Positions 18,055 to 25,892 of a DNA stretch of 64,000 nt are shown one piece after another. Below the pieces are notes generated by a model. The model did no database searches. It saw only the letters and a program-made list of their open reading frames with translations, and had not been told where the DNA came from. Both the position numbers and the translations under genes were made by a program. The stretch is taken from the NCBI GenBank assembly GCA_036558645.1, contig DATBFG010000007.1, positions 124,001-188,000 on the forward strand. Direction: 5' to 3'. This DNA comes from DATBFG01 sp036558645. GTDB taxonomy: Bacteria; Acidobacteriota; Terriglobia; Terriglobales; Acidobacteriaceae. The stretch's first letter is position 1; every line of letters begins with the position of its first letter.

Positions 18055-18924
18055 TTATGCCGACTGACGAGTTACGGCCGACGATTGGCTCATGAAATCC
18101 AGCGCCCGCGAGATGTAGCTCTTAAGCTCTTTTCGAGGAACAACCGCATCGAGCATGCCGTGCTCGAGAAGAAACTCACTGCGCTGGAAGCCCGGAGGGA
18201 GTTTTTGCCGAATTGTCTGTTCAATCACGCGCGGGCCGGCGAATCCGATCAACGCGCCTGGTTCGGCGATATTCAGATCTCCCAACATAGCGAAGGAAGC
18301 TGTAACGCCGCCGGTGGTGGGATCGGTCAATACGGAAATATACGGAACCTTCGCGTCGTCCATGCGGGCCAGCGCCGCGGAGATCTTAGCCAGTTGCATC
18401 AGGCTGATCGCGCCTTCCATCATTCGGGCCCCGCCCGAAGCCGAAATAACGATTAGCGGCACTTTAGACTCTGTCGAATGTTCGACCGCGCGCGTGATGC
18501 CCTCCCCGACAACTGCTCCCATGCTGCCGCCAATGAAGGCATACTCCATGGCACTGACGATCACAGGCCGGCCATGCATCTTGCCTCGGGCATTGAGAAT
18601 GGCGTCTGGCAGTCCGGTGTCGGCTTGCGCCTGTCTGAGCCGCGACGCATAGGCTTTCAAATCCACAAACTTCAACGGATCGGTTGAGACCAGATTCGAA
18701 TCAAAGACCTCGTACTGGTTGTCATCCAGTAATTGGGAGAGCCGGGTACGGGCATCGATTCGGAAGTGCCTGTCGCACTTGGGACAGACGTTCAAGTTCT
18801 CTTCCAAATCCTTTTTCCAGATTACCTGGCGGCAACCGTCGCATTTCACCCACAGCCCCTCAGTGCGGACCTTCTTCTCGCCCGAGGTGTCCAGTTCACC
18901 GGATTGGCGTTTGAACCAAGTCAT
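18055..18924 (-). CDS. accD: Acetyl-CoA carboxylase carboxyltransferase subunit beta
   Basis: 289 residues, a typical AccD. The N-terminal zinc ribbon has C28, C31, C47 and C50 (KCDGC ... VCPKC). The crotonase-fold carboxyltransferase core follows, with SASGGARMMEGAISLMQ and TDPTTGGVTASFAMLGD, and GFAGPRVIEQTIR near the end. With AccA it transfers the carboxyl group from carboxybiotin to acetyl-CoA, the first committed step of fatty acid synthesis. accA is not in this window. A biotin carboxylase and a biotin-carrier gene lie far away at 46.8-48.9 kb. Confidence 0.97.
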   Translation of the reverse strand: MTWFKRQSGELDTSGEKKVRTEGLWVKCDGCRQVIWKKDLEENLNVCPKCDRHFRIDARTRLSQLLDDNQYEVFDSNLVSTDPLKFVDLKAYASRLRQAQADTGLPDAILNARGKMHGRPVIVSAMEYAFIGGSMGAVVGEGITRAVEHSTESKVPLIVISASGGARMMEGAISLMQLAKISAALARMDDAKVPYISVLTDPTTGGVTASFAMLGDLNIAEPGALIGFAGPRVIEQTIRQKLPPGFQRSEFLLEHGMLDAVVPRKELKSYISRALDFMSQSSAVTRQSA

Positions 18925-18976
18925 AAAAGCAGTCGTCAGTTATTAGTCGCCAGCTACTCCTGGCTGGTGGCCATGA

Positions 18977-19513
18977 CTAGTACTCGATTCCCCTTTGCGC
19001 CAAGACACCCTTTTCGTAAGCGTGCTTCACCTGGCGCATCTCCGTTACTGTGTCGGCAAGTTCGACAATTGTCGGATGGGCGTTGCGTCCCGTCAAGATA
19101 ACATGCACCATGTCCGGCTTGTTCCTGAGGCTTTCCGCCACTTTGGTTGGATCGAGCATCCCATAGCTGATGGCATAATTAATCTCATCAAGCACGACCA
19201 AATCCCACTCGCCTGACTGAATTGCCTTTTCCGCCTCAGCCCACGCGTCCTCGACCATCCGCACATCTTCTGGATCCGGCTTTTCGGTCCCAACCTTAAC
19301 AAAGCCTCGGCCCATTTGCTTCATCACGAACTTGTCGCCAAAAGCTTGAACCGCATCCAGTTCACCGTAGTGCCATGACCCCTTAAGGAACTGCAACATC
19401 AGGACTTTCATCCCCTGTCCAACGGCGCGAAGGGCGGTCCCCATGGCCGCGGTGGTCTTACCCTTTCCCGGACCGGTATTTACGATGACGAGTCCACGCC
19501 GGATATCTTCCAT
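18977..19513 (-). CDS. cobO: Cob(I)alamin adenosyltransferase, CobO/BtuR type
   Basis: 178 residues. The P-loop GPGKGKTT at residues 14-21 and the following AMGTALRAVGQGMKVLMLQF are diagnostic of the CobA/CobO/BtuR family. DLVVLDEINYAISYGML gives the Walker B region, and VILTGRNAHPTIVELADTVTEM is the conserved C-terminal stretch. It transfers the adenosyl group of ATP to the cobalt of cobalamin or corrinoid. No cobalamin biosynthesis neighbours or B12 riboswitch are visible nearby, so salvage is as likely as synthesis. Confidence 0.95.
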   Translation of the reverse strand: MEDIRRGLVIVNTGPGKGKTTAAMGTALRAVGQGMKVLMLQFLKGSWHYGELDAVQAFGDKFVMKQMGRGFVKVGTEKPDPEDVRMVEDAWAEAEKAIQSGEWDLVVLDEINYAISYGMLDPTKVAESLRNKPDMVHVILTGRNAHPTIVELADTVTEMRQVKHAYEKGVLAQRGIEY

Positions 19514-19738
19514 ATCGGTCGAATTGGTGATTGTACCTGTTTTGCCACGAATGCGTGGATTTGGGACACAACCAGTCCGAGTTCGAGGCTAACTCCGCGA
19601 TATCGCTGTTAAGGCCTCAGTGCCAGTCGAGTTTTTTTACCAACTGCAGTTCGAGCTCTTCTTTTTTCGAACCTTCCCTGCTATATGTTCGTACATCTCA
19701 ACACTTGTTTCTGGCCGGGGAACCGCGGAGGCTTAACC

Positions 19739-20206
19739 GTGGCACGCATTCTCTCGACGTTTACACTCCTGCTATGTCTTGTTCTAAGCGCAGTTGGCGG
19801 CAACGCCAAGGCGACTGATCGGCCTTCGCAGGGCGAGCAGGAAATCGTTCGCCAAATCCTCGATTTAGAACGCCAGTCCAAGGACGCCACCATTCATCGC
19901 GATGCGGAATTTGCGGAACGTACCCTTGCCGACGACTACATCGCGATTGGCCCTCTAGGACAGATCACGACCAAGTCGGATACCATCTCCGTCCGCAAGC
20001 GATCGCAACTACACTATGACGCAATCGAGATCAGTGAGTTGGTAGTGCGCGTTTATGGGAAGACAGCTGTGGTCACCGGCCGCGTGGATGTGAAGGGCTC
20101 AGAACTTGGCGAGGACTTCACCGGTCCTTATCGGTTCACCCGTATTTGGGTGAAGCGCGACGGCCACTGGGAGGCGGTCAGTTATCAGATGACTGTCACC
20201 CGCTAG
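19739..20206 (+). CDS. Secreted SnoaL/NTF2-like (DUF4440-type) protein
   Basis: The GTG at 19739 is preferred: GGAGG at 19727-19731 lies 7 bases upstream, and the product then begins with a signal peptide (VARILSTFTLLLCLVLSAVG). The mature part (EIVRQILDLERQSKDATIHRD ... DDYIAIGPLGQITTKSD ... GKTAVVTGRVDVKG ... RFTRIWVKRDGHWEAVSYQM) has the sequence pattern of DUF4440 NTF2-like cone folds. These proteins bind small ligands or are minor enzymes, and no catalytic role can be assigned. 155 residues. It stands alone on the plus strand between two minus-strand genes. Confidence 0.75.
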   Translation: MARILSTFTLLLCLVLSAVGGNAKATDRPSQGEQEIVRQILDLERQSKDATIHRDAEFAERTLADDYIAIGPLGQITTKSDTISVRKRSQLHYDAIEISELVVRVYGKTAVVTGRVDVKGSELGEDFTGPYRFTRIWVKRDGHWEAVSYQMTVTR

Positions 20207-20233
20207 AAAATCAACAACGGGTGCGGTTCCGCC

Positions 20234-20392
20234 TTACGGCATTTCAAGCAACTGCTTTTTCTCATCGTGGTTGTTGTTGTCGGATGATTCATCCTCTAAT
20301 AGCCTAGCCACGATTTTCAAAGCAGCAATTTCTCTCTTCACCCGAACAACCTCCGATTCCTTCAGCTTCAACACTTCAATCGGATCCTTCAT
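20234..20392 (-). CDS. Small helical protein, 52 aa, function unknown
   Basis: The frame is open to 20467, but GAGGA eight bases before the ATG at 20392 argues for the short form. It reads MKDPIEVLKLKESEVVRVKR and continues EIAALKIVARLLEDES. The heptad-like spacing of L, V and I suggests one long amphipathic helix or coiled coil, with an acidic, Asn-rich tail. From memory, proteins of this layout (a KE-x-E-x-x-x-V-(R/K)-x-E-I-x-AL core followed by LLED) are common small orphans in Acidobacteriota; that could not be checked here. It may share a transcript with rlmH, which lies downstream... in fact rlmH is encoded upstream on the same strand, 100 bases away. Confidence 0.6.
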   Translation of the reverse strand: MKDPIEVLKLKESEVVRVKREIAALKIVARLLEDESSDNNNHDEKKQLLEMP

Positions 20393-20492
20393 CACGAAAT
20401 TCCTCTGAGTATGGGGGAAATTAATACTGAATTTCACTCTAGACGATTCGTTGCGCAACTGGCACATCCCACAGGTACAGCAAGAGTCACCT

Positions 20493-20933
20493 TCAGTGAC
20501 CCGTGTGATATGGATGACCCTTGAGAATGCTGAAGGCGCGGTAGAGTTGCTCCAAAAGCACGACCCTTGCCAATTCGTGTGCCAGTGTCATACGGCCGAA
20601 GGAAAGTAGCAGGTCAGCCTTTTGCCGGGCGGCATCGCTGAATCCATCTGCCGGTCCAATGGCAAACGCAATCGGGAGGGGGTTACGATCTTGATGGTCT
20701 CCGACGTATCGAGCCAACTCCTCCGAGCTCATTTGCTTGCCGCGGGAGTCGAGCAGGACAAGAAAACTCCGGCTTCCCTTTCCGGAGCCGGCTGCTCTGA
20801 TCAAGGAAGCTTCATCCTTCAGGGAGACGCCTTCAATTTCGGCAAATCGTCGGATTCGCTTCAGATATTCATCCGTCAATGCTTGGATGGCGCTTTCCTT
20901 GGTCTTTCCGATCCAACACACCTTGATCTTCAC
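20493..20933 (-). CDS. rlmH: 23S rRNA (pseudouridine-1915-N3) methyltransferase RlmH
   Basis: 146 residues from a GTG start. The N-terminus MKIKVCWIGKTKE and the SPOUT knot region AFAIGPADGFSD with LLLSFGRMTLAHELARVVLLEQLYRAF are diagnostic, and the protein ends with LKGHPYHTGH, the family tail (normally HPYHRxH or similar). It methylates pseudouridine 1915 in helix 69 of 23S rRNA on the assembled ribosome, using S-adenosylmethionine. It stands beside the rsmG-parAB block, which also contains an rRNA methyltransferase. Confidence 0.95.
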   Translation of the reverse strand: MKIKVCWIGKTKESAIQALTDEYLKRIRRFAEIEGVSLKDEASLIRAAGSGKGSRSFLVLLDSRGKQMSSEELARYVGDHQDRNPLPIAFAIGPADGFSDAARQKADLLLSFGRMTLAHELARVVLLEQLYRAFSILKGHPYHTGH

Positions 20934-20988
20934 ATCCGGAATTTAAACACAAGCGGTCTTTGGTGGGACACTCAGCCGATGGCGGGAA

Positions 20989-21426
20989 CTATTTCTTGCC
21001 GAACACTTGGAATGCCACGTAGAACATCTGTACGACGGTGACGCCTACGATCACGTAGCTCAACAACTCTACCCTTCGACCGGACTCCTTCGCGCCGCGA
21101 AGCAATTCGTTCAAATCGGTGATAGCTCCCACAAGAGTCTCCGTAAGCTTTTCCAGGTGCTCGGTCGAGTTGACCATCTTCACCGTGAGCCGGGAAATAT
21201 CCCGAGACGATGTCGAGATCCGTTCACCGTTCCGAATGTCGAGCTCTGTCTTGCAGGCCGACCACCATGGACTGCCTGGGGGATTGTCGTAGATGCGCTG
21301 GCGAATTTCTTCGTACGAGCGGCCACGCAGGAGCTGCACCAAGGCGTGTGCCCGATCGACCGGATTCTTCTCATCGGTGGGGGTGGACATACAGCGGGAG
21401 TGTAGCAACGTCTGGGCCGACACCAT
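20989..21426 (-). CDS. Tail-anchored coiled-coil membrane protein, function unknown
   Basis: 145 residues from the ATG at 21426, or 133 from a second ATG at 21390 (MSTPTDEKN); neither has a strong ribosome binding site. The central part is helical (LTVKMVNSTEHLEKLTETL and ITDLNELLRGAKESGRRVE), and one C-terminal membrane segment (LLSYVIVGVTVVQMFYVAF) is followed by QVFGKK, so the bulk is probably cytoplasmic. It is divergent from rsmG. I do not recognise a family. Confidence 0.6.
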   Translation of the reverse strand: MVSAQTLLHSRCMSTPTDEKNPVDRAHALVQLLRGRSYEEIRQRIYDNPPGSPWWSACKTELDIRNGERISTSSRDISRLTVKMVNSTEHLEKLTETLVGAITDLNELLRGAKESGRRVELLSYVIVGVTVVQMFYVAFQVFGKK

Positions 21427-21554
21427 GAGATATCCAAAGTTCTACGTCTCCCTATGAACCAAACGCCAAGTCGGGGCCTATTACCTATGGTGACAACCTC
21501 TACCGCCCCAGCAGTCGCGAGGCACTAGCGTCGCCATCTACAATCGGAGGGCGC

Positions 21555-22214
21555 ATGGATACTGGCCGAATCGCAGATTTGCTGGCACCGTTCCTCGGAG
21601 GTCCATCCCTTAGTCCAAAGCAACTTGAACATATATCGATATACATCGATATATTACTGCGCTGGAACGCACGTATGAACCTGACAGCCGTGCGCGAGCC
21701 GGAAGAGATTGTGACCCGGCACTTCGGGGAGTCACTGTTCGCGGCAAGATTGTTGTTCCCAGCGGAGTGTGGCACCGGCTCCGGCCCGAGGCCCGAAACG
21801 CATGTCGTGGACGTGGGTTCGGGGGCCGGCTTTCCCGGGATGCCCATAAAAATATGGGAACCGGATGTGCGCGTTACGCTGATTGAAAGCAATTACAAGA
21901 AGGCGACATTCCTGAGAGAAGTGGCACGCTCATTAGAATTGCCAAGTGTTGAAGCATTCCAGCGCCGCGCGGAGGAGTTTCCCGGAGGCTCGGCGGATGT
22001 GGTTACGCTTCGCGCAGTAGAGAAATTCGAAACTGCACTTCCAGTCGCCGCCAAGCTGGTGACTTCTGGTGGGCGCCTTGCGATCCTGATTGGAGAGTCG
22101 CAGTCATCCCGAGCAAAGGAATTGTTGCCAGGCATGGGTTGGGAGCCGGTATCCGTTGTACCTAATTCGACTAGTCGGATCGTCATGATCGGCGTTAAAG
22201 AACCAGGAAAGTAA
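21555..22214 (+). CDS. rsmG: 16S rRNA (guanine-527-N7) methyltransferase RsmG
   Basis: 219 residues. It has the RsmG/GidB N-terminal helical region (YIDILLRWNARMNLTAVREPEE ... HFGESLFAARLL). The SAM-binding motif VVDVGSGAGFPGMPIKIW follows, then VTLIESNYKKATFLREVAR and a conserved DVVTLRAVEKF. A GGAGGG lies just before the ATG. It methylates G527 in 16S rRNA. Its position before parA-parB is the classical gidB-parA-parB order seen near many replication origins. Residues GTGSGPRPETH (near 75-85) form a short insertion before motif I. Confidence 0.96.
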   Translation: MDTGRIADLLAPFLGGPSLSPKQLEHISIYIDILLRWNARMNLTAVREPEEIVTRHFGESLFAARLLFPAECGTGSGPRPETHVVDVGSGAGFPGMPIKIWEPDVRVTLIESNYKKATFLREVARSLELPSVEAFQRRAEEFPGGSADVVTLRAVEKFETALPVAAKLVTSGGRLAILIGESQSSRAKELLPGMGWEPVSVVPNSTSRIVMIGVKEPGK

Positions 22215-22319
22215 AAGTGGGAGCAAAAGGTGATTTGGCATTGAAAGATTGAGGGCAGCGATTGACCTTTAGGCTTTCTTTGGATGAAAGTGGGATAAGG
22301 GGGTTCAAAGAGTCTGCGA

Positions 22320-22335
22320 TGTTCCATGTGGAACA
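22320..22335. promoter_or_regulatory. parS-like centromere site 1
   Basis: TGTTCCATGTGGAACA, a 16-bp palindrome with one imperfect central pair. It matches the usual parS consensus TGTTTCACGTGAAACA except for symmetric C4 and G13 and a central change. A ParB target is inferred from its place just before parA-parB. Confidence 0.8.
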
Positions 22336-22404
22336 TCCAGTGTTCCCGGGACAAGTAGGAATTGTCGATCAAACCGACGGTAGATCATCTAGTTCACGCA
22401 TAAG

Positions 22405-22420
22405 TGTTCCACGTGGAACA
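22405..22420. promoter_or_regulatory. parS-like centromere site 2
   Basis: TGTTCCACGTGGAACA, a perfect 16-bp palindrome, differing from the usual parS consensus only by C4 and its partner G13. Confidence 0.88.
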
Positions 22421-22519
22421 CTCCACGGCGATGGAATCAGCGATTCTTCTCAACTGCCTTCCCCAAGGGATTCGCCTGGCAGTCCTCGACTTTTCTTGGG
22501 CTCGACGTAATCCACGTTA

Positions 22520-22535
22520 TGTTCCACGTGGAACA
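22520..22535. promoter_or_regulatory. parS-like centromere site 3
   Basis: TGTTCCACGTGGAACA again, identical to site 2 and 115 bases from it; site 1 is 85 bases before site 2. Three sites within 216 bases and directly upstream of parA support a genuine centromere cluster. Confidence 0.88.
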
Positions 22536-22685
22536 CCCACTGTGGAAAGCACGTCCGAATTCCCTCTCGATACCGCATGATTCCTGTGCTATTGCACTTC
22601 TCACTTCCTGCACTGAAATCCGGCGTTGCAATTCCACAAGTGAGCGAATTAATCTGCGCTTACTCTAGCTTTCTCCGAAAAATTC

Positions 22686-23588
22686 ATGGGACGCGTTATT
22701 GCGGTAGCCAACCAGAAGGGCGGCGTCGGCAAGACGACAACCGCCATCAATCTGGCTTCTTCCTTCGCGGCGGCGAAAATCAATACGCTGCTAGTCGACT
22801 GTGACCCACAATCCAATGCCACCAGCGGCCTCGGCCTAGCTAAGGATCCTAATCGCCTTAGTACTTACCATCTGCTGATGGCAGAAGCTACGCTTGAGCA
22901 GGCCGTCCAGAACTCGGCTCTCGAGCAGCTCTGGATCGTTCCTGCGCACAAGAACCTGCTGGGAGCGAACCTTGAACTGATCGACGCAGAGCGGCGTGAG
23001 TTTCGCCTGCGAGACGCCCTTGCGCCCGTGCGTGATCGCTTCCAGTACATCGTCCTTGACTGTCCGCCAGCTCTCGATCTCTTGACTCTGAACTCACTCG
23101 TCGCAGCCGACGCGGTGCTTATACCGATGCAGGCGGAGTATTTCGCCCTGGAGGGAATCTCGGAACTGCTCGACACGATAGAGCGCATCCGGGCGGGACT
23201 GAACCCTGATCTGGCGATCGAAGGCGTCGTACTCACCATGTACGACGACCGGACGAATCTGGCGCAGCAGGTTACGAACGAGCTTAAGAAACACTTCGGA
23301 GAAAAGCTTTGCCGCACTACGATCCCTCGAAATGTGCGCCTTGCCGAAGCACCCAGCCATGGGAAGGCGGCCATCATGTATGACAACCGCTCGCGGGGAG
23401 CTGAGAGCTACATGCAATTAGCTGAAGAGGTCATCAGCCGCACAATGCCAGAGCTGCTGTCAAACATGGAGGGGCCGAAGGGCGAGGAGTCGCCATCGCC
23501 AGAGGAAGAGAAGCAAGTGGTGAACGCGCCGCGTTGGCGCCGCTGGAAAGATCGCAACAAGCTGATCACCATCAATATTCAAGACTGA
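22686..23588 (+). CDS. parA: Chromosome partitioning ATPase ParA (Soj)
   Basis: 300 residues. The deviant Walker A motif is KGGVGKTT at residues 11-18 (VANQKGGVGKTTTAINLASS). Walker A' is VDCDPQSNATSGLG, and IVLDCPPALDLLTLNSLVAADAVLIPMQAEYFALEGIS covers Walker B and the conserved ParA core. It forms ATP-dependent dimers on the nucleoid that guide ParB-parS complexes. After the usual end of Soj (about residue 255) there is an extra acidic then basic tail (EESPSPEEEKQ ... RWRRWKDRNK) that could add DNA or membrane contacts. parB follows after 77 bases. Confidence 0.96.
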   Translation: MGRVIAVANQKGGVGKTTTAINLASSFAAAKINTLLVDCDPQSNATSGLGLAKDPNRLSTYHLLMAEATLEQAVQNSALEQLWIVPAHKNLLGANLELIDAERREFRLRDALAPVRDRFQYIVLDCPPALDLLTLNSLVAADAVLIPMQAEYFALEGISELLDTIERIRAGLNPDLAIEGVVLTMYDDRTNLAQQVTNELKKHFGEKLCRTTIPRNVRLAEAPSHGKAAIMYDNRSRGAESYMQLAEEVISRTMPELLSNMEGPKGEESPSPEEEKQVVNAPRWRRWKDRNKLITINIQD

Positions 23589-23665
23589 TAGAAATAGATA
23601 CATTGATGTTTGTCTATATGTAAATCGAGTCGATGCCGTCGTTCTGACGACGAAAGGGATTGCTA

Positions 23666-24643
23666 ATGACTACACTGTCGGAAAAGACCAACAGTATCGA
23701 TAAGTCCGCACCGGAAAAGCGTCGCGCCTTAGGCAGAGGCTTGGAATCGTTGTTGCCAGGTCCGCGCCCCGTAACGCTGCCAACCGCGAATGCTTCGGTG
23801 ATGCCGCCGCCGGCGGCCGAAAAGGCTCCCGCTCGCACGCCAGGTGACGAAGTGCGCGAGATTTCCCTCGACCAGATCGACGACAACCCGCACCAAACGC
23901 GGTACTCCTTCGATGAAGCGACGCTGCGTGAACTGGCGGAGTCGATTTCGGTAAACGGTGTCGTGCAGCCGATCGTAGTGAGGCCGGGGGTGAACGGCCG
24001 CTATGTGTTGGTCCTCGGTGAGCGCCGCTGCCGCGCGTCGCGCCTGGCGGGCAAGCAACAGATTCCCGCCATCGTGCGCACGGTCTCAGAGCAGCAGGCT
24101 GCCGAGATGACCGTTGTCGAAAACCTCCAGCGACGGGATCTGAACTGCGTTGAACAGGCGAATGCGTTCTCCAGGCTCAGCAGGGAATTCGGCCTAACCC
24201 AGGAACAGATTGGAAAGCGCACTGGAGTGTCGCGCGAGACCGTTTCGAATTACATGCGCCTACTCAAGCTCCCGGAGCCGGTGATGAAGCATCTGCACGA
24301 CGGCAGTCTCGGATTCAGCGAGGCCCGCGTCCTGCTTACGTTGCTCGATCTTTCCCTCATTCCCAAGATTGCTGAGGAGGCGGTCAAGAAGCATCTCTCG
24401 GTGCAACAGCTCGAGGACCTTGTGTTCGCGACCAATGTGCCGGCACCAAAGGCAGCTCCAATGGATCCGCGGGCGCGACCGATGGATCCCAACGTTCGCG
24501 CAGCCCAGATGGACTTGGAGCGAGTTCTAGGAACCCGCGTCCGCATTCGCGATCGTAAGGGAAAAGGAAAGATTGTGATCGAGTACGGTTCACTCGAGGA
24601 TTTTGATCGCGTGCTGGAATTGTTGGCAGGGAAGTCGAACTAG
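23666..24643 (+). CDS. parB: Chromosome partitioning protein ParB (Spo0J)
   Basis: 325 residues from the ATG at 23666, preceded by AAAGGGA; a TTG two codons earlier is less likely. The N-terminal ParA-contacting stretch RRALGRGLESLLPG is at about residues 18-31. The CTPase/ParB-N domain has ISLDQIDDNPHQTR, the GERRCRAS motif (box II) and TVVENLQRRDLN. The helix-turn-helix TQEQIGKRTGVSRETVSNYM follows, and the C-terminal dimerisation domain (TRVRIRDRKGKGKIVIEYGS) ends the protein. It binds parS, spreads as a CTP-dependent clamp and loads SMC. The linker carries two copies of MDPR/MDPN (PMDPRARPMDPN), a small internal repeat. Confidence 0.96.
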   Translation: MTTLSEKTNSIDKSAPEKRRALGRGLESLLPGPRPVTLPTANASVMPPPAAEKAPARTPGDEVREISLDQIDDNPHQTRYSFDEATLRELAESISVNGVVQPIVVRPGVNGRYVLVLGERRCRASRLAGKQQIPAIVRTVSEQQAAEMTVVENLQRRDLNCVEQANAFSRLSREFGLTQEQIGKRTGVSRETVSNYMRLLKLPEPVMKHLHDGSLGFSEARVLLTLLDLSLIPKIAEEAVKKHLSVQQLEDLVFATNVPAPKAAPMDPRARPMDPNVRAAQMDLERVLGTRVRIRDRKGKGKIVIEYGSLEDFDRVLELLAGKSN

Positions 24644-24903
24644 GCGCCGACGCTCTGGACCATCGCGGATACGAATCAAGAAAGTAAGACGTGGGATTCG
24701 TGACGGATTCCTCGGTATCGACCGCCTTGAAGACACCAGAATTGCGGTTTAAGTGGTAACTCAGATTCGATGCGCTCTGCTGAGACTAATTCCTGAAGGG
24801 GAGCCCCAAGAGTAACGAGTGGAAATCCAAAGCCTGTGATCGGCAAATCAGCCTTAAAAAAGCACCATTTTTCGTTAAAAAGTGGTATCTCTCGCTCACT
24901 ACG

Positions 24904-25626
24904 ATGACAAATCATACAAATCCTATCGGGCAGCCCATCGGGTTTCCTGTCGAGAACTGGAAAGCGCGCCCGCGGCCCCCGCTCACTGTCATGGACGGCC
25001 GCTATTGCCGACTTGAGCCAATCGATCCGGAGCGTCACGGCGCCGAGCTCCACGAGGCAAATCTTCGGGAAAAGACTGGTGCAAACTGGACCTATCTCGC
25101 ATATGGGCCGTTTTCCCGGCTCGAAGAATATCGTGGCTGGATGGTCTCAACCTGCCTTGGAGAGGATCCCCAGTTCTTCGCTGTCGTCGACCAGAAAAGT
25201 AAACGCGCAATCGGCGTTGCCAGCTACCTGCGCATCGAGGAAAAAGTCGGAGTCATCGAGGTCGGCCATATCAACTACTCGCCGCTCCTGCAACGTACAC
25301 CAGCTGCTACCGAAGCCATGTACCTGATGATGCGGCGCGTATTCGATGAGCTCGGCTACCGGCGCTATGAGTGGAAATGTGACGCGCTGAATGCACCATC
25401 GCGCGCCGCTGCGCAACGTCTCGGATTCAAGTTCGAAGGCATCTTTCGGCAGGCGACGATCTACAAAAACTGCAATCGCGACACTGCGTGGTACTCAATT
25501 CTTGACGGCGAATGGCCCTCGCTCAAGGCAGCATTCGAAAGGTGGCTTGATCCAGCGAACTTTGACGAGGCTGGACGACAAATACGGAAGCTCAGAGAAT
25601 TAACTGGACCGGTTATGGCCAGATAA
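24904..25626 (+). CDS. GNAT-family N-acetyltransferase, RimJ/RimL-like
   Basis: 240 residues with the layout of Acetyltransf_3 GNATs: an N-terminal RLEPIDPERHGAELHEAN strand-helix, IGVASYLRIEEKVGVIEVGHINYSPLLQRT in the core, and the helix EAMYLMMRRVFDELGYRRYEWKCDALNAPSRAAAQRLGFKFEGIFRQ for acetyl-CoA binding and the motif B region. The family acetylates amino groups of small molecules or protein N-termini; the substrate is unknown. Near relatives are often annotated as ribosomal-protein-serine acetyltransferase. The gene is alone, with 260 apparently empty bases before it. Confidence 0.85.
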   Translation: MTNHTNPIGQPIGFPVENWKARPRPPLTVMDGRYCRLEPIDPERHGAELHEANLREKTGANWTYLAYGPFSRLEEYRGWMVSTCLGEDPQFFAVVDQKSKRAIGVASYLRIEEKVGVIEVGHINYSPLLQRTPAATEAMYLMMRRVFDELGYRRYEWKCDALNAPSRAAAQRLGFKFEGIFRQATIYKNCNRDTAWYSILDGEWPSLKAAFERWLDPANFDEAGRQIRKLRELTGPVMAR

Positions 25627-25673
25627 TCAGAAGAGCCGATCGCCATCTAACTTGCCCAATTGAAAATTCTCTC

Positions 25674-25702
25674 TTGACTTTCTCTTTTTCTTCGCCTAAT
25701 AT
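25674..25702 (+). promoter_or_regulatory. Strong sigma70-like promoter upstream of the DinB-like gene
   Basis: TTGACT (25674-25679) and TAATAT (25697-25702) are separated by 17 bases. The -35 matches 5 of 6 and the -10 matches 5 of 6 consensus bases, in an AT-rich stretch inside a GC-rich region. The predicted start would give a leader of about 180 bases before the DinB-like ATG. Confidence 0.55.
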
Positions 25703-25754
25703 TTTCTTGCTCTGGTTGCGGATCCGGGCGTTCGGAAACGAATGCGCCAGGGAT

Positions 25755-25808
25755 CTGGTCCGCGACCGGTTTTTCCCTTGCGTGCGGGGCCGGCTTCGGT
25801 CGGTCCCG
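25755..25808 (+). promoter_or_regulatory. Structured 5' leader of the DinB-like gene: possible attenuator plus UUCG hairpin
   Basis: A 6-bp stem (CTGGTC/GACCGG, 25755-25769, loop CGC) is followed directly by five T residues, resembling a small intrinsic terminator. Just after it, 25785-25794 and 25799-25808 form a 10-bp stem with two G-U pairs closed by a C(TTCG)G tetraloop. Both lie between the promoter at 25674-25702 and the gene. Confidence 0.4.
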
Positions 25809-25892
25809 TGCCTGTCCGTCTCCGGCCCTTTCAACATCGCTGTACCAGTGACGCGCCAGTAGGCAATGCGTCCAACTCTTCGGAGAAAGCAC

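Larger units (their letters stand above)
22215..22685. other. rsmG-parA intergenic region with the parS cluster
   Basis: A 471-base spacer with no believable gene. Apart from the three parS-like palindromes I see no DnaA-box cluster, AT-rich unwinding region or terminator. The short frames running through it translate the palindromes (FHVEH, STWNI) and are artefacts. Confidence 0.7.

Noticed and set aside
22262..22637. Short frames between rsmG and parA
   Set aside because: They translate the parS palindromes and surrounding non-coding sequence (FHVEH, STWNI); no start signals.
24644..24903. Possible gene or element between parB and the GNAT gene
   Set aside because: Only a weak hairpin of A and T runs near 24863 was seen; no coding frame or repeat.
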